Program-made: the position numbers and the translations under genes | Shown: positions 10,001 to 18,459 of the stretch, piece by piece | Numbering within the stretch: position 1 is the first letter of the stretch | Layout: each line of letters starts with the position of its first letter | Assembly (NCBI RefSeq): GCF_002149015.1 | Contig: NZ_NGFO01000014.1 | Span: 80,743-144,742 of the forward strand | Length of the DNA stretch: 64,000 nucleotides | Reading direction: 5' to 3' | Origin: Gordonia lacunae | Lineage (GTDB): Bacteria; Actinomycetota; Actinomycetes; Mycobacteriales; Mycobacteriaceae | Notes under the pieces: model-generated | What the model was told of the DNA's origin: nothing | Database searches by the model: none | The model's input: the letters and a program-made list of their open reading frames with translations, nothing else

Positions 10001-10881
10001 TAGAACTCGGCGAAACCCATCGTCTCGCACTGCTTGATCGCGGCGACGACGAGCGTGCGGTTGCCGTCCTTGCCGACGAGGTCGATGGCCAGACCGAGGT
10101 TGGTGTGCGCGGGCGTGACGACGTTGGGCTTCCCGTCGATCTCGGCGAAGTGCCGGTTCATGTTCGGGAACGCCTTGATGGCCTGCACGATCGCGTAACC
10201 CAGGATGTGGGTGAAGCTGATCTTGCCGCCGCGGGTGCGCGCGAGGTGGTTGTTGACGACGATCCGGTTGTCGATCATCGCCTTGGCGGGCACGGCCCGG
10301 ACACTGGTGGCCGTCGGGATCTCCAACGACAGCGCCATGTTCTTCGCGATGGCCGCGGCGGGACCGCGCAGCACCTTGTTGCCATCGGCGTTCTCGGACT
10401 TCTGGCCCTCGGACTTCCCGGCGTCGGCCGCGCTCGCCTTACCCGCCTCCGGCTTGGTGGGCTTGGGCTGCGATCGCGCCGAACCGTCGCGACTGGCGAC
10501 GCTGTGGCCGGATGCGGCCTTCGTCGCGGTGGACTCCTTGGCGGGGGCGGGCTTGCGCGGCGCGGTCCGGGCGGGCGTCTGATCCAGGGTGACCTGCTTG
10601 CGAGGTGCGGCCTCGGTGGACGCGCTGCGCGCGGACCCGTTGGTCGACGAACTCGACGTCGAGGACGAGGTGGTGGTGGAAGTCGTTGTGGCGGAGGACT
10701 TTGCGGAATTCGAGGGCGGTGAGGCGGCCGCGGCGGAGCCGCCGTTGTCGCCGGGCTCGTAGTTCTTCAGTAGTTCGTGCCAACTCGGGTCGACCGAGTT
10801 CGGGTCTTCTTTGTACTGCTGGTACATTTCCTCGACCAGCCACGTGTTCTGTCCGAAGTCTGAAATCGAACTGCTGCTCAC
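7015..10881 (-). CDS. kgd: Multifunctional 2-oxoglutarate dehydrogenase E1 / E2-like protein
   Basis: The fused OdhA/Kgd enzyme of mycolic-acid bacteria, which decarboxylates 2-oxoglutarate with thiamine diphosphate at the oxoglutarate node of the TCA cycle. Order of domains in 1288 residues: short N-terminal docking segment ([15 protein letters not shown]), a Ser/Ala/Lys-rich linker to about residue 150, an E2-type acyltransferase domain with the [11 protein letters not shown] catalytic block near residue 380, then the E1 domain with [10 protein letters not shown] near residue 705. It has no lipoyl domain, as known for this family, so the lipoyl groups come from a separate E2. The start is the GTG at 10881 with GAGGCGAG 8 nt upstream, giving [11 protein letters not shown] as in mycobacterial homologues; a TTG at 10899 is poorer. 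It is probably controlled by an OdhI/GarA-type FHA protein (known for the family). Confidence 0.96.
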   Translation of the reverse strand: MSSSSISDFGQNTWLVEEMYQQYKEDPNSVDPSWHELLKNYEPGDNGGSAAAASPPSNSAKSSATTTSTTTSSSTSSSSTNGSARSASTEAAPRKQVTLDQTPARTAPRKPAPAKESTATKAASGHSVASRDGSARSQPKPTKPEAGKASAADAGKSEGQKSENADGNKVLRGPAAAIAKNMALSLEIPTATSVRAVPAKAMIDNRIVVNNHLARTRGGKISFTHILGYAIVQAIKAFPNMNRHFAEIDGKPNVVTPAHTNLGLAIDLVGKDGNRTLVVAAIKQCETMGFAEFYTAYQDIVRRARDGKLGADDFSGVTISLTNPGTIGTVHSVPRLMKGQGAIIGAGAMEYPAEFQGASEEQIAELGVGKLMTLTSTYDHRIIQGAESGDFLRTIHELLINDAFYDEIFTAFHVPYEPIRWRRDLPAGLVDKSTRVLELIAAYRSRGHLMADIDPLMMDSDARSSHPDLDIQNYGLTLWDLDRSFKVGGFHGQEKMKLRDVLSILRDAYCRHVGVEYTHILEPEQQKWLQERVEIKHVKPPVGEQKYILSKLNAAEAFETFLQTKYVGQKRFSLEGAESVIPMMDAVIDQSAEHNLSEVVIGMPHRGRLNVLANIVGKPYSKIFTEFEGNLNPSQAHGSGDVKYHLGAEGKYYQMFGDNEINVSLTANPSHLEAVDPVLEGLVRAKQDLMDDDDRFPILPLMLHGDAAFAGQGVVAETLNMAMLPGYRTGGTVHIVVNNQVGFTTAPEHSRSTEYCTDVAKMIGAPIFHVNSDDPEACVWAAKLAVDYRQAYSKDVVIDLVCFRRRGHNEGDDPSMTQPAMYEVIDTKRGVRKSYTEALIGRGDISTKEAEDALRDYQGQLERVFNEVKELEKFSVEPSPSVESDQTLPTKLVTAVDSKTLELIGDAFVNVPDGFTPHPRVKPVLERRAEAARKGNIDWAFAELLAFGSLVMEGRTVRLSGQDSRRGTFTQRHSVLIDRSSGSEYTPLNHLQPADEESNGGRFMVYDSPLSEFAVVGFEYGYSVGNPDALVVWEAQFGDFVNGAQSIIDEFISSGEAKWGQLSDVVLLLPHGHEGQGPDHTSGRIERFLQLCAEGSMTVALPSTPASYFHLLRRHVLDGISRPLIVFTPKSMLRNKAAVSPVEDFTEDKFRSVIDDPHFEKDGADRSKVNRVLLVSGKLYYELAARRDKEKREDIAVVRIEQLYPVPHRRLRKTLEQYGNASEFRWVQEEPANQGPWPFLGLWLPEVLPDVLGGLRRVSRRAMSAPSSGSSKVHAVEQQEILDEAFGE

Positions 10882-11010
10882 AGCGGTATCTCGCCTCAAT
10901 TCCCTGAAGGTGCCGGGTTCTCTGCCACGCGTCGTCTCTTGTGGAGACTATCGGTGAACCACCTGACGATGCTACGCGTCGTCGACTCGCTCGCGCTGAC
11001 CGACCTGTTA

Positions 11011-14000
11011 CTACCGAGTCAGTTCCGAGGCGGCCCTCGTGACCGTCGTGGCGGCGGTCCGTGCGCTGGTCGGAGCGGGTGGATCGTTGTCGGGCACCGC
11101 CGGCTCGTCGGGATCGACACCGGCATCCCAGAAGCCGCGGTACCTCTCTCCCAACGCGAGCAACTCCTCGTGTGTTCCGAGCTCGACGATCCGCCCGCCG
11201 TCGACCACCGCGATGGCATCGGCGCGGGCGGCGGTCGCCAGCCGGTGCGCGACGATCACCGACGTGCGGTGCCGGGTGACCGCGCGACCGGCGGCGAGCA
11301 CCTGCGCCTCGGTCGCCTGATCGAGGGTCGCGGTCGCCTCGTCGAGCAGGAGCAGGTCGGGTTCGACGAGTTCGGCTCGCGCCAGCGCGATGAGCTGGCG
11401 CTGTCCCGAACTCAGTCCCTGTCCGCGCTCGCCGATCGGGTGATTCATCCGACCGGGGAGCGCGGCGATCATGCGCAGCGCGCCGACCGCGGCCGCGGCG
11501 TCGACGATCGCGGCGCGATCGGCACCGGGCCGGCCGTAGGCGATGTTCTCGGCGACCGTGCCGGTGAACAGGTGCGGCTCCTGCGGGACGAGACCGAGTC
11601 GCCGCCGGTATCCGGCGAGGTCGTAGTCGCCGATGTCGGTGCCGTCGACGACGACGCGGCCGGTGGTCGGATCGTAGAAGCGGGCCAGGAGTTTGACGAT
11701 GGTGGACTTGCCGGCGCCCGTCCGGCCGACGAGTGCCAGCGACGATCCGGCCGGGATGTGCAGGTCGACCCCGGTCAGCGCGTCCGTCGAGGAGCCCTGA
11801 TAGCGGAACCCCACCCGCTCGAAGTCGACGACGCCGTCGAATCCGCCGTCCGGTGGGGACAGGGCCCGCGCCGAGGTGCGCAACGAGCTCGGTGTGCGCA
11901 GCAGGTCGCCGATGCGCTTGAGACCCACCGCCGCCTGCTGGTAGCCGTCGAAGACCTGCGACAGCTGCTGGACCGGACCGAACAGCATCGTCAGGTAGAG
12001 GACGAAGGCGACCAGGGTGCCCGCCGAGAGCGACCCCGAGGCCACCTGACCGGCGCCGACTCCGAGCGCGATCGCGGTGGCGATGTCGGACATGAGCTGG
12101 ATCAGCGGGAAGTAGGCGGCGATCGCCCGCTGCGACACCATCCGCGCCTCGACCCACTCCGCCGAGCGCTGCGCGAACCGCGCCTGGGCACTGTCGGTGC
12201 GGAGGTAGGTCTGGGTGGTCTTGATGCCGGCGATGTTCTCCTGGAAGTCGGCGTTGACGACACTGATCAGTTCGCGCGAGCGGGTGTACGCGCGACTCGC
12301 GACGCGCCGGAAGACGATCGTGGCGCCGATGAGCAACGGGAAGACGGGCAGCACCAGCAGCCCGAGCGCAGGACCGGTGACCAGCAACGCGACCCCGACG
12401 CCGACGAGGGTCAGGACCGCCACGATCGCCGAGGTGAGCCCCGTCTGCAGGAACGTCGACAACGCATCGATGTCGGTCGTCATGCGGGTCATGATCCGAC
12501 CCGAGAGCTCGCGCTCGTAGTAGTCGAGTCCGAGTCGCTGGATGTGGGCGTAGCTACGGATGCGCAGGCCGAACAGCACGCGTTCGCCGGCCCGGGTCGA
12601 GGTGATGGTCATCGACTTCGCGGCGATCCAGCCGATGGCGACCAGCGTGACGCCGCCGAGCGCTGCCCACAGCAGTGTCGACCGTTCGGTGTGGCCCGTC
12701 GCATCGATGACCGCCCGCGCGATGCTCGGGAAGGCCAGACCGACGAGTGTGTCGACCGCGATGGCGAGCAGCGCGGCGGCGAGCAGCCATCGAACCGGTG
12801 CGAGGAGGCCGCGCAGGGTGAAGACCGGGTTTTCGCGTCGAGCGGCGTCGACGTCGACCTCGGGACGCTCCGCCGCAGGCGGGAGGGCGTCCACGGACGC
12901 CTGGAGTTCGGGGGTGGCCGGCATGGAACCGAGTGCGCTGGCGACGCCACCGCCGCGACCGGTTCGCGAGCCCGCCCCGGCCGCGGGCGACGTTCGTGCC
13001 GAGGCGTCGACGGAATCGGATTCGATTGTCGGCCAGAGGTTCTCGATATCGGACTCGGTCGGGCCGCGCAGCGGCGGCGCGGTGTCGACGACCGCGGCCC
13101 CACCGGGTGTTCCGGCGGGGCTCGCAGTGCTCGACATCAGTTCACGGAAGCGCGGCGAGGTCGCCTCGAGTTCGGCGAGCGTGCCCAGTGCCGTGATCCG
13201 GCCGTCGTCGAGCACGGCGACGCGGTCGGCGAGGACGAGCGTCGACCGACGATGGGCGAGGACCAGCATCGTGGCCCGTCGGGTCCGCAGTCCGCCCAGG
13301 ATGCGGGACTCGGTGGTCGCGTCGACCGCGGACGTCGCGTCGTCGAGCACGAGGATGCGGGGATCGGCGAAGAGCGCGCGCGCCAGTGCGATGCGCTGGC
13401 GCTGACCGCCCGACAGGGTGAGCCCGCGCTCACCGATGACGGTGTCGTACCCGTCGGGCAGCGCGTCGATGAACTCGGCGGCGTCGGCGGCCGCGGCCGC
13501 CGCCCGCACCCGGTCGGCGGCATTCGGTGCGGTCGCGGCCGGGCCCATCGCGATGTTGGCGGTGATGGTGTCCGAGAACAGGAACGGCTCGTCGAAGACC
13601 ACGGCGACGGCGCGGTGCAGGGCCTCGGGCGCCAGGTCGTCGATCCGGTGGCGGGGGCGGTCCGCGTCGGCTCCGGTGCTCTGGCCGAGCAGCGAGATCG
13701 TCCCGGTGTCGGGTCGTTCGAACCTGCTGACCAGATCGGCGATGGTCGACTTCCCGGAGCCGGGGGGACCCACGATCGCCACGCATTCGCCCGGTTCGAT
13801 CCGGAGGTCGATCCCGGACAGCACTGCGGGCGGGTCGTCGGCGTCGTGCGTGTGGTGGGCGAACCCCACTCCCGCCAGTTCGACGCCGAGGGGGCCGTCG
13901 GGGAGTGAGCCGGTCGCCGTGTCGCCCGGATCGTGGGGGTGGTCGATGACGTCGTAGACGCGCTCGACCGCGGCACGTGCGAGTTGTGCGTTGACGATGA

Positions 14001-14925
14001 GGTTCGTCAGCAGCCGCGCGATACCCGTCATCGTGGCGACGTAGGTGCTGAACGCGAGGAAGGCGCCCGCGGTGATCGCGCCGGTCATCGTGAGATAGCC
14101 ACCCACCACGATCACCCCGACCATGCCCAGCTGCGGGATCGCGGCGAGCGTCGGGGCGAACCGCGAGTTGATCCGCGCGGCCCGCAGTCGGCGCGCGAAC
14201 ACCGTCCGGCAGCGGGTGACGAGGTCGTCGACGGCGCGCTCCTCCTGCCCGAAGCCCTTCACGACCCGGACGCCGGTGACGGTCTCCTCCACGTGCTGGG
14301 CGACGTCGGCGGCCGACTGCTGGGCCGACCATGTCGCGGCGAACAGGCGACGCCGCGTCCGCCACACCTCGACGGCGATCAACGGGACGATCAGCAGCGC
14401 CACACCGGTCAGGAGCGGTGACAGATAGGCCATGATCGCCAGGGCCACGACCATCTGCACGGCGGCGCCCAGGGACAACGGTGCCATGGCGAGCAGGCTC
14501 TGCACGACCTGGATGTCGGTGATGGACCGGGACACGATCTGCCCGGTGCGGATCTGGTGCTGGCTGCGACCGTCGAGGTGCAGCAGGGTGTCGAGCAGCC
14601 GCAGTCGCAGTGAGTTCTGCACGCTCACCGCCAGTCGCCCGGCGAACACCCGCCGGCCCAGATGGCAGGCGTAGCGCACCACGGCGAAGGCGACCAGCGC
14701 GACGATGACGGTGCGCAGGGACAGGCCGTCGTCGACGACGCCGGTGGCATGGTCGACCGCCGCCTTGGTCAGCAACGGCATGAGCACGTCGACCCCGACC
14801 GCGATCAGGGTGACGGTCATCGTGATCACCACGACGCGCCGGTATCGCCACGATTCGCCGACGAGCCGGCGAATCCAACCGGGCGCGGGCGCGGGCGGAG
14901 TGGGCAGTGGAGGTGCCGTGATCAC
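11011..14925 (-). CDS. Fused ABC exporter (TMD-NBD-TMD-NBD)
   Basis: A 1304-residue full-length ABC exporter in one chain; related mycobacterial systems such as Rv1273c/Rv1272c are two half-size genes. TMD1 covers about residues 25-320. NBD1 has Walker A GPPGSGKST (about 385), signature LSGGQRQR (about 500), Walker B ILVLDD and an intact H-loop (LVLAHRR). A Pro/Glu-rich linker (about 590-680) leads to TMD2. NBD2 has Walker A GRTGAGKST (about 1065), signature LSSGQRQ (about 1170), Walker B LLLLDE and H-loop VIVAHR. NBD1 has Asp where the catalytic Glu is expected and NBD2 has the altered LSSGQ, so one composite ATP site should be degenerate. The start is the GTG overlapping the upstream stop (GTGA). 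The exported substrate is unknown. Confidence 0.9.
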   Translation of the reverse strand: MITAPPLPTPPAPAPGWIRRLVGESWRYRRVVVITMTVTLIAVGVDVLMPLLTKAAVDHATGVVDDGLSLRTVIVALVAFAVVRYACHLGRRVFAGRLAVSVQNSLRLRLLDTLLHLDGRSQHQIRTGQIVSRSITDIQVVQSLLAMAPLSLGAAVQMVVALAIMAYLSPLLTGVALLIVPLIAVEVWRTRRRLFAATWSAQQSAADVAQHVEETVTGVRVVKGFGQEERAVDDLVTRCRTVFARRLRAARINSRFAPTLAAIPQLGMVGVIVVGGYLTMTGAITAGAFLAFSTYVATMTGIARLLTNLIVNAQLARAAVERVYDVIDHPHDPGDTATGSLPDGPLGVELAGVGFAHHTHDADDPPAVLSGIDLRIEPGECVAIVGPPGSGKSTIADLVSRFERPDTGTISLLGQSTGADADRPRHRIDDLAPEALHRAVAVVFDEPFLFSDTITANIAMGPAATAPNAADRVRAAAAAADAAEFIDALPDGYDTVIGERGLTLSGGQRQRIALARALFADPRILVLDDATSAVDATTESRILGGLRTRRATMLVLAHRRSTLVLADRVAVLDDGRITALGTLAELEATSPRFRELMSSTASPAGTPGGAAVVDTAPPLRGPTESDIENLWPTIESDSVDASARTSPAAGAGSRTGRGGGVASALGSMPATPELQASVDALPPAAERPEVDVDAARRENPVFTLRGLLAPVRWLLAAALLAIAVDTLVGLAFPSIARAVIDATGHTERSTLLWAALGGVTLVAIGWIAAKSMTITSTRAGERVLFGLRIRSYAHIQRLGLDYYERELSGRIMTRMTTDIDALSTFLQTGLTSAIVAVLTLVGVGVALLVTGPALGLLVLPVFPLLIGATIVFRRVASRAYTRSRELISVVNADFQENIAGIKTTQTYLRTDSAQARFAQRSAEWVEARMVSQRAIAAYFPLIQLMSDIATAIALGVGAGQVASGSLSAGTLVAFVLYLTMLFGPVQQLSQVFDGYQQAAVGLKRIGDLLRTPSSLRTSARALSPPDGGFDGVVDFERVGFRYQGSSTDALTGVDLHIPAGSSLALVGRTGAGKSTIVKLLARFYDPTTGRVVVDGTDIGDYDLAGYRRRLGLVPQEPHLFTGTVAENIAYGRPGADRAAIVDAAAAVGALRMIAALPGRMNHPIGERGQGLSSGQRQLIALARAELVEPDLLLLDEATATLDQATEAQVLAAGRAVTRHRTSVIVAHRLATAARADAIAVVDGGRIVELGTHEELLALGERYRGFWDAGVDPDEPAVPDNDPPAPTSARTAATTVTRAASELTR

Positions 14926-15680
14926 CAGGAACCGGGCGGGAGCGGATCCGGGGTGGGTGACTCGGTGAAGTCGACATCGATGACCCACGCCCGCGGAGCC
15001 GGTCCGAAGGCCGCTCGGGCGTTGTGCACCACCTTGCGGCCGAGGGCGCGACTGCCCGCCCCGCCGATGACCGCGCCGATCCCCGCGGGCATCAGCTTGC
15101 CGAAGATCAGCGGCGCCCGGCGGATCGCGTACTTGCGGACGAGTTTGTTCACCAGGGTCTTGTTCAGCTTGGTGATCGCCCCGGACGGCAGAGCGGCGCC
15201 GCCGAGCCTGCGCAGGGCACCGCCGCCGGTGCCGACCACCCGCCCGAGCGCCAGCACACCCTCTTCGCCCAGTGCGACGGTCATGACGAGTGCCTTGCGA
15301 CGTTCGGACTCGTGCACCGGGATGCCGTGCACCTCGGCGATCGACAGCGCGAGCAACGCCGAGGCCTCGAGGAAGAAGGCCGTGTCCCCGGTCATCACGC
15401 CGAAGGCGGTCATCGTGCCGACTCCGGGCACCGCGGCGGCCGCGCCGACCGCTCCGCCGGAACCGGTGACCGCGTTCAGATAGCGCTTCTCGAGCCGCTC
15501 GATGATCTGCGCGGGGGAGTCGTCGGGGTACTTCCGCCGCAGCGAGTCCACGTACTTCTTCACCGCGGGCGCCTGCAGGCGCTGCGCCCGATCGAGGAGA
15601 CCGCCGGTCACCTCGACGGCCTTGCCCGGCGGCGTGCGGCCCTTGTCCGTCGACAGCGGCTGTGTCGTCTTGTCCTTCAT
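14922..15680 (-). CDS. EcsC-like hypothetical membrane-associated protein
   Basis: A 252-residue protein. The N-terminal third is charged and helical (MKDKTT..., then a DRAQRLQAPAVKKYVDSLR region). The middle has Gly/Ala-rich hydrophobic stretches around residues 75-125 (AVGAAAAVPGVGTMTAFGV and a following LLALSIAEVHG) that look like hairpin membrane insertions or glycine zippers, and a second Gly-rich stretch (IGAVIGGAGSRALGRK) lies near the C-terminus. This pattern resembles EcsC-family proteins, but I cannot confirm the family. It overlaps the GST-like gene upstream (ATGA) and the ABC exporter downstream (GTGA), so all three are made from one message, which suggests an accessory role for the exporter. 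Confidence 0.55.
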   Translation of the reverse strand: MKDKTTQPLSTDKGRTPPGKAVEVTGGLLDRAQRLQAPAVKKYVDSLRRKYPDDSPAQIIERLEKRYLNAVTGSGGAVGAAAAVPGVGTMTAFGVMTGDTAFFLEASALLALSIAEVHGIPVHESERRKALVMTVALGEEGVLALGRVVGTGGGALRRLGGAALPSGAITKLNKTLVNKLVRKYAIRRAPLIFGKLMPAGIGAVIGGAGSRALGRKVVHNARAAFGPAPRAWVIDVDFTESPTPDPLPPGSW

Positions 15681-16732
15681 GACGCGGGTACCCAATCCTG
15701 TTCGGGCACGACCTCGGCGGGTCGTGGGGGGCCGGGGGGCGTGCCGTCGCCGAACGGCCGGCCGCCGAGGTCGGCACGATGGTGTTCGGTGAGCCAGCCA
15801 CGCAGATCCGGACCCTTGGGCACGATCTGGGTGGGGTTCACATCGGTGTGGACGATGTAGTAGTGCTGCTTGATCTGCGTGAAATCGGTGGTGTCGCCGA
15901 AGCCGGGCGTCTGGAACAGGTCGCGGGCATAGGCCCACAGGACCGGCATCTCGCTCAGCTTGCTGCGATTGCATTTGAAGTGACCGTGGTAGACCGCGTC
16001 GAACCGCGCCAGGGTGGTGAACAGACGCACATCGGCCTCGGTGATGGTGTCGCCGACGAGGTAGCGCTGCGTCGACAGTCGGTCCGACAGCTCGTCGAGC
16101 TTGGCGAACAGGCGGTCGTAGGCCGCGTCGTAGGCCTCCTGGCTGCCGGCGAACCCGCAGCGGTACACGCCGTTGTTGACCTCGGTGTAGATGCCGTGAC
16201 TCACCTCGTCGATCTCGTCGCGGAGGCGTTCCGGATAGAGCTCCGGTGCGCCGTCGCGGTGGAAGGCGGTCCATTCCAGGGAGAAGTCGATGGTGATCTG
16301 CGGGAAGTCGTTGGTGACGACCTCACCGGTCGGCACGTCGACGATCGCCGGCACGGTGATCCCCTTCGGATAACCGGGAATCCGCTTCTCGTAGGCGTCC
16401 TTGAGCCGGGGGATCTGCAGGACCGGGTCCACTCCGCCGGGGTCGAGATCGAACGTCCAGGAGTTCTTGTCGTGCGTGGGGCCGCACAGTCCGAGCGAGA
16501 TGGCGTCCTCGAGCCCGAGGAGCCGCCGGACGATCAGGGTCCGGTTGGCCCACGGGCACGCGCGAGCGGCCACGAGCCGGTAGCGGCCCGCCTCGACCGG
16601 GTAGCCGTCCCGGCCGTCGGCGGTGATGCGGGTCTCGATGTACTTCGTGTCCCGGACGAACTCCTCGCCGGTCATCACGTACGAACCCTGTTCGTCCTCG
16701 GATGCGGTGCTCTGGTCGGACTCGGTGGTCAT
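15677..16732 (-). CDS. GST-superfamily thiol-hydroquinone reductase (Xi/Omega type)
   Basis: A 351-residue glutathione S-transferase-like protein of the S-glutathionyl-hydroquinone reductase group (YqjG/ECM4-like). The active-site motif is ACPWANRT, with the catalytic Cys of CPWA around residue 60, in the N-terminal thioredoxin fold. The C-terminal all-helical half includes RYLVGDTITEADVRLF and the HYYIVHTDVNPTQIVPKGP tail typical of this group. Actinobacteria make mycothiol instead of glutathione, so the natural job is probably reduction of mycothiol-quinone adducts (inference). I chose the ATG at 16732 (MTTESDQS) over an upstream in-frame start at 16792 because it matches where the family begins. 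Its stop overlaps the next gene by 4 bp. It is divergent from the MFS exporter. Confidence 0.85.
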   Translation of the reverse strand: MTTESDQSTASEDEQGSYVMTGEEFVRDTKYIETRITADGRDGYPVEAGRYRLVAARACPWANRTLIVRRLLGLEDAISLGLCGPTHDKNSWTFDLDPGGVDPVLQIPRLKDAYEKRIPGYPKGITVPAIVDVPTGEVVTNDFPQITIDFSLEWTAFHRDGAPELYPERLRDEIDEVSHGIYTEVNNGVYRCGFAGSQEAYDAAYDRLFAKLDELSDRLSTQRYLVGDTITEADVRLFTTLARFDAVYHGHFKCNRSKLSEMPVLWAYARDLFQTPGFGDTTDFTQIKQHYYIVHTDVNPTQIVPKGPDLRGWLTEHHRADLGGRPFGDGTPPGPPRPAEVVPEQDWVPAS

Positions 16733-16838
16733 GGGTTCCACAGTAATGATGTCCGGCGACAATGACGTCCGGCGACTGACGAGCCCGGCCACGATCGAAC
16801 CCCGCGATCGCGCGGGTCGGCGGCGAATCGGACAGGTC

Positions 16839-16844
16839 TAGCAT
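16839..16844 (+). promoter_or_regulatory. candidate -10 box of the MFS gene (leaderless)
   Basis: TAGCAT ends 7 nt before the ATG at 16852, the distance at which the transcript would begin at the start codon itself. The intervening CGGGGAA is too close to the ATG to serve as a standard Shine-Dalgarno sequence. Confidence 0.45.
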
Positions 16845-16851
16845 CGGGGAA

Positions 16852-18378
16852 ATGCGATCGAGCGACGCCACCCGCGGCGAGAACGCGGGTACCGACGAGA
16901 TGGTCACCACCCGGCCGTGGGCCGCGATGCTGGCGCTCTGTGTGGGCTTCTTCATGATCCTCGTCGACATGACGATCGTGGCCGTGGCGCAACCGCGCAT
17001 CCAGGCCGATCTCGACACGAACGTCAATGGCGTCGTCTGGGTCACGAGCGCGTACCTGCTCACCTACGCGGTGCCGCTGTTGATCACCGGCCGGCTGGGC
17101 GACAAGTTCGGTCCCAAGACGATGTACCAGATCGGTCTCGCGGTCTTCACCCTGGCGAGTCTCTGGTGCGGGTTGTCGTCGTCGATCGGCGAGCTGATCG
17201 GCGCACGCGCACTGCAGGGTGTCGGCGCGGCCCTCATCACACCCCAGACGATGGCGCTGATCACGCGCATCTTCCCGGCCGAGAAGCGCGGCGCGGCAAT
17301 GGGTGTGTGGGGCACCGTCGCCGGCGTGGCGACTCTCGTCGGACCGCTGCTCGGCGGTGTGCTGACCGACGCGTTCGGCTGGGAATGGATCTTCTTCGTC
17401 AACCTGCCGGTCGGCATCGTCGGTCTCGTCCTCGCCGCGATCCTCGTCCCCCGCGTCGGGACCAACGACCACCAGTTCGACTGGATAGGCGTGGCGCTGT
17501 CCGCCGTCGGTCTGACCGCGCTGGTCTTCGGCATCCAGGAGGGGGAGACCTTCGACTGGGACGCCTGGATCTGGCTGCTCATCGTCGGCGGCCTGGCGGT
17601 TCTCGTGGTCTTCATCTACTGGCAGTCCCGGATCCGCACGGAGCCCTTGGTCCCGTTGTCGCTGTTCCGCGACCGCAACTTCTCGCTGTCGACCATCGGC
17701 ATCGCCTCGATGGGTTTCGCGGTGTCCGGGATGATGATCCCGCTGACCTTCTTCCTCCAGCTCGTCGGCGGGATGTCGCCGACCCAGTCGGCGGTCGTCC
17801 TGGTGCCGATGGCCGTGCTGACCGGGGTCCTGGCCCCGATCGTCGGGCGGATGGTCGACCGCGTCCACCCGCGCACGATCGTCTCCTCGGCCTTGCTGCT
17901 GAACGCGATCGCGATCGCCTGGCTGGGCTTCGTGGCGCGTCCGGAGACCCCGGTCTGGCTGATCGTCGTCCCGCTGTGCCTGATGGGTGTGGCCTCGGCC
18001 GGCATCTGGGCTCCGCTGGCGGCGACGGCCACACGCAACCTGCCGTGGCACCAGGCCGGTGCCGGTGCGGGCGTGTACAACACCCTGCGGGTCATCGGCT
18101 CGGTGTTGGGTTCGGCGATGATCGGTGCGCTCCTGCAGACCCGGCTCGCGGCCGAGCTGCCCGGGGTCGACGCCGAGAACGCGCAGGACGGCGCGGCAGG
18201 TCAGCTACCGGAATTCCTCCGCGAGGGTTTCGCCGCCGCGATGGGACAGTCGCTGTACCTACCCGCTGCCGCGCTGCTGATCGGCGTCGTCGCGACGTTC
18301 TTCTTCGTCCGCCCCGCGCACCAGACCGTCCCACCCCAGGTCGTCGACCCGCACGCGGTGGCCACCGACGCCCGGTAG
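16852..18378 (+). CDS. DHA2-type MFS drug exporter (EmrB-like)
   Basis: A 508-residue major facilitator with the pattern of 14 membrane spans. The first span begins at about residue 24 (MLALCVGFFMILVDMTIVAV) and contains the LVDMTIV block with an acidic residue in TM1, typical of the EmrB/QacA family. Motif A is GRLGDKFGPKTM after TM2. The antiporter motif C is seen as GVATLVGPLLGG in TM5. It most likely exports hydrophobic drugs or metabolites by proton antiport. The C-terminal tail is cytoplasmic and short. It is divergent from the GST-like gene with 119 bp between them, a gap that includes a hairpin-forming GC palindrome at 16801-16816 that could be an operator. No adjacent TetR or MarR regulator is present. 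Confidence 0.9.
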   Translation: MRSSDATRGENAGTDEMVTTRPWAAMLALCVGFFMILVDMTIVAVAQPRIQADLDTNVNGVVWVTSAYLLTYAVPLLITGRLGDKFGPKTMYQIGLAVFTLASLWCGLSSSIGELIGARALQGVGAALITPQTMALITRIFPAEKRGAAMGVWGTVAGVATLVGPLLGGVLTDAFGWEWIFFVNLPVGIVGLVLAAILVPRVGTNDHQFDWIGVALSAVGLTALVFGIQEGETFDWDAWIWLLIVGGLAVLVVFIYWQSRIRTEPLVPLSLFRDRNFSLSTIGIASMGFAVSGMMIPLTFFLQLVGGMSPTQSAVVLVPMAVLTGVLAPIVGRMVDRVHPRTIVSSALLLNAIAIAWLGFVARPETPVWLIVVPLCLMGVASAGIWAPLAATATRNLPWHQAGAGAGVYNTLRVIGSVLGSAMIGALLQTRLAAELPGVDAENAQDGAAGQLPEFLREGFAAAMGQSLYLPAAALLIGVVATFFFVRPAHQTVPPQVVDPHAVATDAR

Positions 18379-18446
18379 CCGAACCGCCGTCCCGGGGTCC
18401 CGGGCGCGGGAGAGCGCGCGTCCCACGATCTGTCGGGACCCGACCG

Positions 18447-18452
18447 TAAGGT
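18447..18452 (+). promoter_or_regulatory. -10 box of sbcD (leaderless)
   Basis: TAAGGT ends 7 nt before the sbcD ATG at 18460. The same hexamer and spacing occur before murA, and there is no Shine-Dalgarno sequence, so I read this as a leaderless promoter. Confidence 0.5.
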
Positions 18453-18459
18453 TGCGCCC

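Noticed and set aside
8128..10722. 864-codon plus-strand frame opposite kgd
   Set aside because: Antisense shadow of a highly conserved enzyme; Val/Asp/Leu-rich composition typical of the opposite strand in GC-rich DNA.
10939..13908. 989-codon plus-strand frame opposite the ABC exporter
   Set aside because: Antisense to clear Walker and signature motifs; no known domain in the shadow product.
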